DNA from: JACCYX01 sp964610045
GTDB taxonomy: Bacteria > Chloroflexota > Chloroflexia > Thermomicrobiales > UBA6265
Length of the DNA stretch: 64,000 nucleotides
Direction: 5' to 3'
Assembly (NCBI GenBank): GCA_964610045.1
Contig: CAZSUN010000001.1
Span: forward strand, 79,593 to 143,592
Shown: positions 34,436-43,211 of the stretch, piece after piece
Numbering within the stretch: position 1 is the stretch's first letter
Layout of the letters: the number at the start of each line of letters is the position of its first letter
The notes under the pieces: generated by a model
Told to the model about the DNA's origin: nothing
Databases searched by the model: none
The model's input: only the letters and a program-made list of their open reading frames with translations
Made by a program: the position numbers and the translations under genes

Positions 34436-34488
34436 AATCCCCCGCAGGTTCAGTTCCACCGACAGGGTGGGACAGCCTGCGGGGGATT
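34436..34488 (+). promoter_or_regulatory. Nested stem-loop between rpmF and fabH
   Basis: A perfect 13-bp outer stem (34436-34448 with 34476-34488) encloses a second stem (GTTCCACC with GGTGGGAC, one G-T pair). It starts 28 bases after the rpmF stop and ends 143 bases before fabH. Without a T-run it is not a classical terminator; attenuation, processing or a leader function are possible. The region 34489-34631 after it has no further recognised element. Confidence 0.6.
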
Positions 34489-34631
34489 GTCATGCCTGCG
34501 AGTTGCGTGGTGAAAACCCGCCGGCTCTGGCACACTGCACTATCGACACCAACGGGCAGGAGGTATGGCTGCGCCTTCGACCGCCCACGTACGCACCGCA
34601 ATCCGTGCGCCATCAATGATGAGGACGTGGC

Positions 34632-35630
34632 ATGCCGTATGCAGCGGTAACCGGTTGGGGCAAGGCAACGCCCGAACGGGTGCTGACCAACCAGGATCTC
34701 GAACGGATGGTCGAAACGAGTGACGACTGGATCGTCTCCCGGACCGGCATCCGTCAGCGCCACGTCGTCGGCAAGGATGACTCGACCACGTCACTGGCGA
34801 CGGCAGCCGCCCGAGAGGCGCTTGCCAGGGCTGGGCGGCGGGCAGACGAGATCGACCTGATCGTGGTCGGTACCGCAACCCCGGACGATTTCCTGGTTTC
34901 GCAGGCCTGCCTGGTGCAGGCAGAGCTCGGTGGCTCGGGTGGCGCGTTCGATGTCGGGGCGGCTTGTGCGGGTTTCGTGACCGCGCTTTCGGTCGGCAGC
35001 CAGTTCGTCAACAGCGGCGTGTATCAGCGGGTGCTGGTGATCGGGGTGGATACGCTGACCCGGTATGTCGACTACACCGATCGCAGTACTTGCGTGCTGT
35101 TCGGTGACGGCGCGGGCGCGGTTGTGATCGAGGCGACCGACGAACCGCGCGGCCTGCTCTCGACGGTGCTGGGAGCGGATGGCGCCGGTCACAAGCATCT
35201 CTACGTGCCGGGTTGGGGAGCGCTTGTTCCCGAATCAGCGGATTTGTTCCCGGAGTATCGTCCGTATCTTCAAATGAACGGCAAGGAAGTCTTCCGATTC
35301 GCGGTGCAGGCCATGGGCGATGCGGCCGTGGAGGCAGTCCGCAAAGTTGGACTGACATTCGAGGACATCGACCTGCTGATCCCGCACCAGGCGAACCTGC
35401 GGATTATCGACGCGGCAGCCAGGCGGCTGGAGCTTGCCCGCGAGAAGGTCTGGGTCAACCTCGACCGGTACGGGAATACCTCCGCAGCATCGGTGCCGAT
35501 CGCGATTGCCGAGGCGGCGGACAGTGGCGTCCTCAAGGAAGGCATGAACATTGTGCTGGTCGCCTTCGGGGCCGGGTTGGCCTGGGCGGCTGGCGTGGTC
35601 AGGTGGGGTGTGGCTGGGGTCCAACCCTGA
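34632..35630 (+). CDS. fabH: Beta-ketoacyl-ACP synthase III
   Basis: A 332-residue initiating condensing enzyme that joins an acyl-CoA to malonyl-ACP. The catalytic triad is in place: Cys in VGAACAGFVTAL (about 114), His in LLIPHQANLRI (about 256) and Asn in RYGNTSAASVP (about 286). The SRTGIRQRH motif near residue 38 contributes to CoA binding. A GAGGA site supports the ATG. Next genes fabG and accC, then acpP, show a fatty-acid synthesis cluster from which fabD, fabF and plsX are missing. Whether it prefers acetyl- or branched acyl-CoA cannot be read here. Confidence 0.96.
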   Translation: MPYAAVTGWGKATPERVLTNQDLERMVETSDDWIVSRTGIRQRHVVGKDDSTTSLATAAAREALARAGRRADEIDLIVVGTATPDDFLVSQACLVQAELGGSGGAFDVGAACAGFVTALSVGSQFVNSGVYQRVLVIGVDTLTRYVDYTDRSTCVLFGDGAGAVVIEATDEPRGLLSTVLGADGAGHKHLYVPGWGALVPESADLFPEYRPYLQMNGKEVFRFAVQAMGDAAVEAVRKVGLTFEDIDLLIPHQANLRIIDAAARRLELAREKVWVNLDRYGNTSAASVPIAIAEAADSGVLKEGMNIVLVAFGAGLAWAAGVVRWGVAGVQP

Positions 35631-35675
35631 CGGCGCGAGGCCGGACCATGACGACGGGGTCAGAAAGGACAGGAC

Positions 35676-36428
35676 ATGACTGAATCGACCGATCGCAGGA
35701 TTGCCGTGGTTACCGGCGGAACGCGCGGAATCGGCCTGGCGATTTCGCAGCGCCTGGCGCGCGACGGCTGGGATCTGCTGGTGACGTACAACCGTGACGC
35801 AGATGCCGCGGCGGCAAGCCAGGCCGCACTCCAGGAATTCGGCGGACGTGTGGAAGTGATCTCCGCCGATGTCTCCACCGCGGATGGCGCCGGCGCGACG
35901 ATCGAAGGCGCCGTGACCCAGTTCGGCAGGATCGATGCCCTCGTCAACAATGCCGGCATCACCCGTGATGGTCTGGTGCTCAGGATGTCCGAGAGTGACT
36001 GGGACGCCGTGCTCGATACGAACCTCAAGGGTGCGTTCCTCGCCAGCAAGGCAGCGTTCCGGCCGATGATGCGCCAGCGGTCTGGCCGGATCGTCAACCT
36101 CACCTCGGTGATCGGCCAGGTGGGCAATGCCGGCCAGGCGAACTACGCTGCGGCGAAGGCGGGTCTGATCGGTCTGACCAAATCGCTGGCCAAGGAGTTC
36201 GGCTCCCGGGGGATCACGGTCAATGCGGTCGCGCCAGGGTTTATCGAAACGCGGTTGACCGATGTCCTCAAGGATGACGCGAAAACGCAACTGTTGGCCC
36301 AAACGCCGCTCGGGCGATTTGGCTCGGTCGACGATGTCGCGGGCGCCGTTGCGTTCCTGGTTTCGCCAGACGCGTCGTTCATTACCGGACACGTCCTGAC
36401 GGTGGATGGCGGATTGTTCATGGCCTGA
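35676..36428 (+). CDS. fabG: 3-oxoacyl-ACP reductase
   Basis: A 250-residue short-chain dehydrogenase that reduces beta-ketoacyl-ACP with NADPH. The Rossmann motif is TGGTRGIG (about 14-21), the structural NNAG block follows at about 90, and the catalytic Ser-Tyr-Lys set is LTSVIGQ and NYAAAKAG (about 142, 155, 159). The PGFIETRLTD segment and C-terminal TVDGGLFMA are typical of FabG. An AAAGGACAGGAC site precedes the ATG. It follows fabH by 45 bases on the same strand. Confidence 0.94.
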   Translation: MTESTDRRIAVVTGGTRGIGLAISQRLARDGWDLLVTYNRDADAAAASQAALQEFGGRVEVISADVSTADGAGATIEGAVTQFGRIDALVNNAGITRDGLVLRMSESDWDAVLDTNLKGAFLASKAAFRPMMRQRSGRIVNLTSVIGQVGNAGQANYAAAKAGLIGLTKSLAKEFGSRGITVNAVAPGFIETRLTDVLKDDAKTQLLAQTPLGRFGSVDDVAGAVAFLVSPDASFITGHVLTVDGGLFMA

Positions 36429-36529
36429 TCGCGGGCCGGTGCCGTCCGGGCCAACCGGTGGGGACGACGAGGTGGGCGCGACACGGGTACCATAGGCGTC
36501 ATGTGGATGGTCGCCTGCTGGAGGCATGG

Positions 36530-37900
36530 GTGTTTCGCAAGGTCCTGATTGCCAATCGAGGTGAAATCGCGCTGCGCATCCTGCGAGCTTGCCGGGATCT
36601 GGATATCCCGGCGGTCGTCGCCTACAGCGACATCGATCGCGAGTCTCTCGCGGTGCGGCTGGCCGATGAAGCAGTGTGCATCGGTCCAGCACCGGCGGCG
36701 CGCTCGTACAACAACATTCCGGCTGTGATCAGCGCGGCCCTGGTTACTGGCTGCGATGCGTTGCACCCAGGGTACGGATTCCTGGCTGAGAATTCCTTCC
36801 TCGCCGAAATCTGCCAGCAGGTGGGCATTACCTTCATCGGTCCATCGGCGGGCGTCATCGAGAGCATGGGCAACAAGGCGGAAGCCCGGCGGGTGATGCG
36901 GGAAGCTGGCGTGCCGATGTTGCCGGGCACGCAGGGCACGGTGAACTCGCTGGCAGAGGCACGGTCATTCGCCCGGGAGATCGGATTTCCCGTGGTGATC
37001 AAGGCGGTGGCCGGTGGCGGTGGCCGCGGCATGCGGGTGGCGATGAACGAGCCGGAGCTCGTACGTGGCTATCCGATGGCACAGGCGGAAGCCGAGGCGG
37101 CGTTTGGCAACGGCGCGGTGTATATGGAGCGTTTCCTGCTGCAACCGCGGCACGTCGAAGTGCAGGTGCTGGGCGATAACCACGGGAATGTCGTGGCGGT
37201 CGGCGAGCGCGACTGCTCGTTGCAGCGGCGTCACCAGAAAGTTGTGGAAGAAGCACCAGCGCCGAACCTGTCGAAGAAAGTGCGCGACAACCTCCTGAAG
37301 ACGGCGGTCAAGGGATCGAAGGCGGCGGGGTATACCAGTGCCGGCACGCTCGAATTCCTCCTCGATGCCGAGGGCAGGTTCTATTTCATGGAGATGAACA
37401 CGCGGATCCAGGTCGAGCATCCGATTACGGAGGAAACGGCGAAGATCGATCTGGTCGCCTGGCAAATCCGGGTTGCGGCTGGGGAGCGGATCACGTTCCG
37501 GGAGGATGACCTGCGACCGCAGGGGCATTCGATCGAGTGCCGGATCACGGCGGAAGACGCGAGGAACGACTTCACGCCATCGGTCGGAACCGTCGAGACC
37601 TATGTCGCGCCAGGAGGGCCGGGGGTGCGGGTCGATTCGCACCTGTTCAGCGGCTATTCGGTGCCGCCGAACTACGATTCACTGCTCGCCAAGATCATTG
37701 CATGGGGCAAGGACCGGAACGAGGCGGTTTCCCGGCTGGAACGGGCCTTGCAGGAAACCATCATCACGGGGGTGACGAACACCATCCCGTTTCACCGGCA
37801 CATTCTGGCAGACGAAGCGTTTCGCCGGGGAGAGGTCCACACCGGATTCATTCCGGAGTTCTTCGAACGCTCCGGGCATCTTCTCCAGGCCGACGAATAG
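36530..37900 (+). CDS. accC: Biotin carboxylase subunit of acetyl-CoA carboxylase
   Basis: A 456-residue ATP-grasp enzyme that carboxylates biotin on AccB. Blocks in order: FRKVLIANRGEIALRIL at the start, HPGYGFLAEN (about 83), the glycine-rich ATP loop GGGGRGMR (about 164), CSLQRRHQKVVEEAP (about 230), and FMEMNTRIQVEHPITEE with the catalytic Glu and Arg (about 286). The GTG at 36530 has a GGAGG site 6 bases upstream and gives the standard N-terminus, whereas the upstream open frame is atypical. No accB, accA or accD lies here, so the remaining subunits are elsewhere or the enzyme serves an acyl-CoA carboxylase. Confidence 0.95.
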   Translation: MFRKVLIANRGEIALRILRACRDLDIPAVVAYSDIDRESLAVRLADEAVCIGPAPAARSYNNIPAVISAALVTGCDALHPGYGFLAENSFLAEICQQVGITFIGPSAGVIESMGNKAEARRVMREAGVPMLPGTQGTVNSLAEARSFAREIGFPVVIKAVAGGGGRGMRVAMNEPELVRGYPMAQAEAEAAFGNGAVYMERFLLQPRHVEVQVLGDNHGNVVAVGERDCSLQRRHQKVVEEAPAPNLSKKVRDNLLKTAVKGSKAAGYTSAGTLEFLLDAEGRFYFMEMNTRIQVEHPITEETAKIDLVAWQIRVAAGERITFREDDLRPQGHSIECRITAEDARNDFTPSVGTVETYVAPGGPGVRVDSHLFSGYSVPPNYDSLLAKIIAWGKDRNEAVSRLERALQETIITGVTNTIPFHRHILADEAFRRGEVHTGFIPEFFERSGHLLQADE

Positions 37901-37927
37901 TTCGTGAACCACGCTGGAGGTGACCCG

Positions 37928-38353
37928 ATGAGCAGCGCGCTCCGCGGCGAACGGCCAGAAGGCCATGCCGCCGCCGATGTGGACCTCGATGGCCGGGATG
38001 GCGCCGCAAGGTTGCACGGGACGGTGCGGATCGCACCGGCAGTGCTGATCGAGCTCATCGATCTGACGCTGGCGGAAATCGACGGTTTCGCCGGACTTCG
38101 GAACCACGACACGGATCCTGATCCTGGCGAAACCGGCCGCCGGTTCTCCAATGGCAGGATCGCCGTGACCGTCGACGGTGATCGAATCGCCGTGGCGGTT
38201 GGCTGTGCCATCGTGCGCGGCACCAAGGTGGCGGAATTCAGCCAATCAGTGCAGCAGGCGATCGGGTTCGCGGTTGGAAACATGCTCAACATGACCGTGA
38301 AATCGGTCGATCTCATCATCCAGGATGTCTCCCCTGTCCGGGGATCATCCTGA
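37928..38353 (+). CDS. Asp23/Gls24-family envelope-stress protein (YqhY type)
   Basis: A 141-residue small protein of the Asp23 family. The core (about 32-120) opens with HGTVRIAPAVLIELIDLTLAE, has the loop GRRFSNGRIAVTVDGDRIAVA and ends in FAVGNMLNMTVKSVDLIIQDV, the family pattern. The N-terminal 30 residues are charged and variable. A GGAGG site supports the ATG. The place between accC and nusB matches yqhY of Bacillus, where it affects acetyl-CoA carboxylase function, so a similar link is plausible here. Confidence 0.88.
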   Translation: MSSALRGERPEGHAAADVDLDGRDGAARLHGTVRIAPAVLIELIDLTLAEIDGFAGLRNHDTDPDPGETGRRFSNGRIAVTVDGDRIAVAVGCAIVRGTKVAEFSQSVQQAIGFAVGNMLNMTVKSVDLIIQDVSPVRGSS

Positions 38354-38380
38354 ACGCCCAGACAAGGACCACATTTCCAC

Positions 38381-39418
38381 ATGACGGAACCAGAACAGCG
38401 CCAGTCGCCAGCCAGTGGCAAGGGCGGGCAGCACGCCCGGAGGGGACGCAGGAAGCCTGGCCAGCAGCGAAACGGACAGCCCGGTGCGCCATCGCGGAGG
38501 GCGCAGTCGATCCAGCAGGCGCGGGTCCTGGCGATGCAGGTCCTGTTCGAGGACGATCTGACCGACCACCGGCTCGACGACATCCTTCAGCACCTCGGCG
38601 AGCAACAGCGCGGTGAGTTGACCGAGGCCTACGCGCACGTCCGGACGCGGGCGAACGGCATCATTGAAACCATCGACTACCTGGCCAGGAATGCGGACCC
38701 GGACGGGAGCGACGCGGTGGTTGCGCAATTCATCAGCGCCTCGGACAAGGCGATCGCCAGCCTGTCGGAGCCCGAGCAGGCCGATGAAGGGGAGCGAGCG
38801 GACTATGTGCCTCCCGTGCAACTTCGTGCGGAGGAGATCACCCTTCCCGTCCTGACGCGCTATCGTGATGCCGTCGCCAGCGAGGTCAGGGAGGGGCGCT
38901 CCGAAGTCAGCGAAGAGGATGAGGCGCGTGAGGCTGCCGCCTTTACCGCGCGACTTGCAGCCCTTCGAGGGGAGATCGCACCGGATCCTGGCGAGCCCGA
39001 CGGTAGTGGCCTCGACTCGTTGGCGACCCTGCGGCACGAAGCCGCGCATACGGTGTCGTCAACGCTGTCCAACCACGAGCGCGCATCCAGGGCGACCATG
39101 ATGGAAATGGTCCAGCGAACCGGCACCCTGGCCCGCGGCGTGGTCGCGCACCGCTCGACCATCGACGCGGCAATTGAGGTCGCGGCGCCCGCGTTCCCGA
39201 TCGGGCAGATCGCATCCATCGATCGAAGCGTACTGCGCGTGGCGGTCTACGAGTTGTTTCACGAACCCGATGTGCCGTACAAGGTGGTGGTGAACGAGGC
39301 CGTCGAGATCGCGAAGCGGTACGGTGGGCCGAGTTCCGGCAAGTTCGTCAATGGCGTGTTACGGACGATTGCCAATGGATTGCCGGCATCGAGAACCCGC
39401 GTGCCCACGAAGCAGTGA
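38381..39418 (+). CDS. nusB: NusB-family antitermination factor with a large insertion
   Basis: The N-terminal helix (about 39-70; RRAQSIQQARVLAMQVLFED) and the C-terminal half (about 249-330; FPIGQIASIDRSVLRVAVYEL, PYKVVVNEAVEIAKRYG, GKFVNGVLRTI) are clear NusB, which with NusE binds boxA RNA. Ordinary NusB is about 140 residues, while this protein has 345. About 170 acidic, helical residues (about 75-245) sit between the halves, and the first 38 residues are a basic Gln/Gly/Arg tail. Both NusB halves remain in one frame, so this is not a frameshift. The place after the Asp23 gene matches Firmicutes order. Confidence 0.88.
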   Translation: MTEPEQRQSPASGKGGQHARRGRRKPGQQRNGQPGAPSRRAQSIQQARVLAMQVLFEDDLTDHRLDDILQHLGEQQRGELTEAYAHVRTRANGIIETIDYLARNADPDGSDAVVAQFISASDKAIASLSEPEQADEGERADYVPPVQLRAEEITLPVLTRYRDAVASEVREGRSEVSEEDEAREAAAFTARLAALRGEIAPDPGEPDGSGLDSLATLRHEAAHTVSSTLSNHERASRATMMEMVQRTGTLARGVVAHRSTIDAAIEVAAPAFPIGQIASIDRSVLRVAVYELFHEPDVPYKVVVNEAVEIAKRYGGPSSGKFVNGVLRTIANGLPASRTRVPTKQ

Positions 39419-39681
39419 GGAGGCGACTGGTCCATGCGGCCCCAATCACCTTCCGGTGACCGTAATTCCCTACGAAACCGGCCGTGCCTCGTGTAGAATC
39501 GCTCCGGAATGCCCAGTTCATGGCGAGCTGGCGTCCCGGAGAATTCCCGGGGCGATATCCGAGGCAGGAACGTGCACCATCAGATGTGCCGGTCGGGTGA
39601 CTGGCACACCATCGCTGGCGGGCAGGGAGCCATCAGGCCGGAGACCGCCTGGCGATGACAATCCCGGAGGAGGGGTATCAC

Positions 39682-39921
39682 TTGGCAAGTACGCTGGAGC
39701 GAGTGCAGGCGATCGTGGTCGAGCGGCTGGCTGTAGACGGCGAGCAGGTCGTCGAGTCGGCCGAGTTCATTGGCGACCTGGGTGCGGACTCGCTCGACCT
39801 CGTCGAGGTCATCATGGCGATGGAGCAGGAGTTCGACCTCGAGATCAAGGATGAGGACGCCGAGACCATTCGCACGGTTGGCGATGCGGTAAAATACATT
39901 GACGAGCATAGCCAGTCCTGA
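39682..39921 (+). CDS. acpP: Acyl carrier protein
   Basis: A 79-residue ACP. The phosphopantetheine serine is in DLGADSLDLVEVIMAME (about 36-37), followed by the acidic recognition helix and EIKDEDAETIRTVGDAVKYI. The TTG at 39682 is chosen because a strong GGAGGAGG site lies 9-16 bases upstream and the product then has the usual ACP length; an in-frame ATG at 39655 would sit before this site. It ends the fatty-acid cluster. A hairpin follows the stop by 33 bases. Confidence 0.94.
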   Translation: MASTLERVQAIVVERLAVDGEQVVESAEFIGDLGADSLDLVEVIMAMEQEFDLEIKDEDAETIRTVGDAVKYIDEHSQS

Positions 39922-39954
39922 CGCTTGCGTCCTGACCTGGCAGAAATGCCTTGC

Positions 39955-39990
39955 GAAAGCAGCCCGGCATGAACATGCTCGGCTGCTTTC
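39955..39990 (+). terminator. Hairpin terminator after acpP
   Basis: A 10-bp stem (GAAAGCAGCC at 39955-39964 with 39981-39990) carries a second 5-bp stem in its loop (GCATG/CATGC). It lies between acpP and tatC and would end the fatty-acid transcript. No T-run follows, so efficiency is uncertain. Confidence 0.55.
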
Positions 39991-40143
39991 TGCGACCCGC
40001 CCACCGATTTGGGCAGCCGGCGAACCGTGTATCCATTCTGGTCGCCAGGTTGGTCGCCAATGAGTCCAGGCGTCCGTAACGGGGTGCCTGCGTAACCGGT
40101 CACCGGGCAGGCATCCCGGTGCCAGAATGGAGCCCCCACCATC

Positions 40144-40974
40144 ATGGCTCGCACGATCAAGGTTCCCGCCTGGAAATTCAAGATTCCGCGTCTGCCGCAG
40201 GTTGATCCGGAGGTTCCCGACGTCTTCGAGGAGATGACGCTCCAGGAACACCTGATCGAACTGCGCGACCGGATCATGAAGGTCTGTATAGGGATCGGTC
40301 TCGCCTTCGTCATCGGCGCGATCTTCTCCAAGTCGCTCCTGAACCAGATGATGCTGAATGCAAATCTGGAAGGCACGGGGTTCGACATCCGGAGCCCAAC
40401 CGATCCCCTGACCCTGTTCTTCAAGGTCGCGCTGTACATCGCGATCGCAATTACGATGCCCCTCATCGTGTACCAGATCGTGGCGTTCCTTGCACCGGGG
40501 TTGACCAGGCGCGAGAAGCGCGTCCTGTATGGCTCTCTCCCGTTCGTTTCGATCCTGTTCATTTCCGGCGCGGCCTACGGGTATTTCATTGCCGCTCCCA
40601 GGGCGTTGTGGTTCCTGTCCGGTTTCCTCTCCGGCATCTTCTCCTGGACACCGGATGGCGCGGAAATCCTGAGCTTCTTCCTTGCCTTGATGATCGGGCT
40701 CGGGCTCGCGTTCCAGTTGCCCGTGATCATGTTCATCCTTGCAAAGATCGGCATTGTCTCGCCGAAAAAGATGCGCGAATGGCGGCGATATGCCTATCTC
40801 ATGCTGACCGTGGTGGCTGCCGTCATCACCCCCAGTACCGACCCCATTAACATGGCGATCGTGGCGATCCCGCTCGTGATCCTGTATGAGGGTGGCGTGC
40901 TGATTTCCGCCATCTTCGCCAAGACCGGATTCAGGACGGTGACCGTGGAGACAGAAACGGCCGCCGACGTCTAG
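40144..40974 (+). CDS. tatC: Sec-independent protein translocase TatC
   Basis: A 276-residue six-helix membrane protein, the receptor for twin-arginine signals. Signature blocks: HLIELRDRIMK at the end of the cytoplasmic N-terminus (about 36-46), APGLTRREKR between helices (about 119), and ITPSTDPINM with IPLVILYEGG (about 229-250). A 30-residue N-terminal arm precedes the first block, somewhat longer than average. tatA/tatB are not adjacent. At least three binding proteins in the window have Tat-type signals, so this translocase has likely clients nearby. Confidence 0.94.
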   Translation: MARTIKVPAWKFKIPRLPQVDPEVPDVFEEMTLQEHLIELRDRIMKVCIGIGLAFVIGAIFSKSLLNQMMLNANLEGTGFDIRSPTDPLTLFFKVALYIAIAITMPLIVYQIVAFLAPGLTRREKRVLYGSLPFVSILFISGAAYGYFIAAPRALWFLSGFLSGIFSWTPDGAEILSFFLALMIGLGLAFQLPVIMFILAKIGIVSPKKMREWRRYAYLMLTVVAAVITPSTDPINMAIVAIPLVILYEGGVLISAIFAKTGFRTVTVETETAADV

Positions 40975-41290
40975 GCGGAGGCCAGTCCGGCGTTGAGCAT
41001 GCAGTAATCGCCGTCGCGCACGAGTGTGGAGATCGGGTCGGGCCCTGAGTTGACATCGGCAGACACCTCGCTGTCAGTCACGTCCGATCAGTCCCGTTGC
41101 GCGTGCGTAGTGGTAGGGAAAGCCTTCCGAGCCGTCAGGCGAGGTCATGGACTTCCGAATGGCTGATACAGGAAGGCCGATATCCGGCACGGAAGATTCC
41201 TCGCACGCGATCGGAATGACAATCACGGGTGTTCGCCGGCCAAGCCTTCCCTACCGTGGGCCACCGGGTCACGACGTGCGGCTCCGCATG
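40975..41290. other. Gene-free region with a repeat-like element
   Basis: About 316 bases between convergent tatC and rqcH. Imperfect inverted ends (GGTAGGGAA at 41112-41120; its complement at 41247-41255) bound a 144-base segment whose core, around 41191-41220, includes the GGAAGATTCCTCGC...CGGAATGAC pattern. No open frame of interest was seen. Confidence 0.5.
41112..41255. repeat. MITE-like or intergenic repeat candidate, 144 bp
   Basis: Nine exact bases at each end form inverted termini, with weaker matching for about five more. The inside has an ATTCC...GGAAT hairpin and resembles a dispersed intergenic element seen in high-GC Chloroflexota-like genomes. No second full copy exists in this window, so repeat status is inferred. 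Confidence 0.35.
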
Positions 41291-43126
41291 CTACGCAAGC
41301 CGGCCAGACGCTTTCAGGGTGGTTTCATCCTGAGGACGGATGGCGATGGTTCGCTCATTGCGGTAGGTGACCATGCCAGGCCCGGCGCCGTGGATCTTGC
41401 GCACGTTCCGGCGGCGGGTGACATCGACCTCAACCGAACCGCTACCGCGTGAGCCGCTGTAGTGGGCGGCCAGGGCGGCGGCGGTTTCGACGGCTTCTTC
41501 GTCCTCGTCTTCCGACGGGCGTAGCCACCGGACAATCACATGCGATCCCGGCACGCCCCGGGCATGGAGCCAGGTGTCGTCCGGACCACCGATATCGAAC
41601 GTCACCTGATCGTTCTCCCGGCCCGATCGCCCAATGAAGATCAGGTTGCCGCCTGCCTCCGGTATGCCGGTGACCCGGCGATGCTCCTTGCGACGGGATC
41701 GGGAGCCGGCTCGTTCGCCAACGTCCTGCCGCCCACCGGTGTGTTCCTCGAACTCCTGGCGCAGCGCCTCGATTGCGGCGAAACCGTCTGCCTGTTCGAC
41801 CTGGATCCGGAGCTGAGCAAGGTAGGCGAGTTCGGTGTCGGCTGTCTGGATATGCTCCGGCAACTGACTCCCCGCCCGCTGCGCCTTCCGGTATTCGTCG
41901 AAGTAGTGTTGGGCGTTGTCCTTTCCCGACATGGCCGGGTCGAGCGGGATGTCGTCCATGCCTTCCATGGCAAGGATCGCGTCACCGGGCTTGATCTGCC
42001 AGAGGTAGGCATAGATCATCTCGCCCCAGGTCCGCAACGTTTCCGCCTGCTCGACGCGGCGGTGCTGGTCGCGCAGCGCGTGCAGGCGCTGGCGGACCCG
42101 GTCTTCCTCTCGGCCGATGGCGGTCACGATGCGGGCCCGCCGCTGGGCGTGATCGCGAGGTCCCAGCGGCGCGTCGTCCACGGCAAGCGTCTGGATGGCC
42201 TCGGAGATCGTGTCCACCTCGCGTTCATCGGCGATGGCGGCAAGGTGGTGCATCGGGGCGGCGGCGTAGGCGATTGGTTCGCCGTCCTGCTCGTAGACGG
42301 CAGGTTGCCAGGTGTGGGTCAGCATTGGTTCGTAGAGGTTGCGGACAGCCCGTGCGAGGTCGGTACCGTGTTCGGGTCCTACGGATTCGATGATAGCGTC
42401 CGGCGTACCAGCCACCCGGAATGCGACCTCCCGGGCAATCTGGGGACTGACGCCGCGCAGGCTGCGCACGAGCATATCTGCCAGCCTGGCGTCCGGCTTG
42501 CTGGATGCGACGATGGCGCCGGCGGTAGCAGACGTGAGGTGACGTGGGTCTGGCCGGTCGGGGACAGGTGGCGGAACGTACGGGAGACGCGGCAGGATGG
42601 GTCGGACACGGCTCATCCTTGATGTCACGCGCTTCGCGCTCTCCATGATCGAGCCACTGGCGTCGACAAGGATGAGATTGCTGTGGCGTCCCATGATCTC
42701 AACGACCAGGTCGACCCGGGTTGCATCGCTTCCCCAGGCTTCACCCTCATCGTCTGGTTCCTGTGCCGGTTCGTCCTCCTCACCATGCTCGCTGTGGGGA
42801 CCGATGCGCTTGACGACACCCAGGCGAATGATGCGCTCCATTGGCGGCTGTTCGATGCCGATGAGGTAGCCGCCACGGACGTACTTGCGAAGCTGCAATC
42901 CGAACGGCGTGATCAGGCTTGGATCGGCTGAAGGAAGGCGATCGACGATCGACAGGCCAGCATTCGTGCTGGAGGCGCTGGCCACGACCGGATGCCGGCG
43001 ATGATGGGCGTAGACCTCCATTGCGACTTCCAGCTGATTGATGAGTCCGATCTTCTGGACCCTGCCATCGAGGATCGTGGCACTCAATTCGTCCGTGACC
43101 GCGGCGACGGTCAGCACATCGAACAT
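41291..43126 (-). CDS. rqcH: RqcH/NFACT ribosome quality-control factor (fibronectin-binding-like)
   Basis: A 611-residue NFACT protein. The NFACT-N domain opens with MFDVLTVAAVTDELSATILD and includes GRVQKIGLINQLEV and the later VEIMGRHSNLILVD. A helix-hairpin region (about 210-260, SLRGVSPQIAREVAFRVAG) and a long coiled coil (about 330-460) precede the NFACT-R/DUF814 domain (about 490-590; DDTWLHARGVPGSHV). In bacteria such proteins bind obstructed 50S subunits and add C-terminal alanine tails. An acidic insertion (about 112-132, HSEHGEEDEPAQEPDDEGE) is a local oddity. Divergent from gmk. Confidence 0.9.
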   Translation of the reverse strand: MFDVLTVAAVTDELSATILDGRVQKIGLINQLEVAMEVYAHHRRHPVVASASSTNAGLSIVDRLPSADPSLITPFGLQLRKYVRGGYLIGIEQPPMERIIRLGVVKRIGPHSEHGEEDEPAQEPDDEGEAWGSDATRVDLVVEIMGRHSNLILVDASGSIMESAKRVTSRMSRVRPILPRLPYVPPPVPDRPDPRHLTSATAGAIVASSKPDARLADMLVRSLRGVSPQIAREVAFRVAGTPDAIIESVGPEHGTDLARAVRNLYEPMLTHTWQPAVYEQDGEPIAYAAAPMHHLAAIADEREVDTISEAIQTLAVDDAPLGPRDHAQRRARIVTAIGREEDRVRQRLHALRDQHRRVEQAETLRTWGEMIYAYLWQIKPGDAILAMEGMDDIPLDPAMSGKDNAQHYFDEYRKAQRAGSQLPEHIQTADTELAYLAQLRIQVEQADGFAAIEALRQEFEEHTGGRQDVGERAGSRSRRKEHRRVTGIPEAGGNLIFIGRSGRENDQVTFDIGGPDDTWLHARGVPGSHVIVRWLRPSEDEDEEAVETAAALAAHYSGSRGSGSVEVDVTRRRNVRKIHGAGPGMVTYRNERTIAIRPQDETTLKASGRLA

Positions 43127-43211
43127 TCAGGTGCTACCCTTTCCAGATCGGCCAGCGTGCCGCTCATGACCCATCCATCGTACGCGACACCAGTTCCAGG
43201 AGACAGGCCGC

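Noticed and set aside
39655..39681. ATG start for the acyl carrier protein
   Set aside because: The ribosome site GGAGGAGG lies after this ATG and before the TTG at 39682; the shorter product has the usual ACP length.
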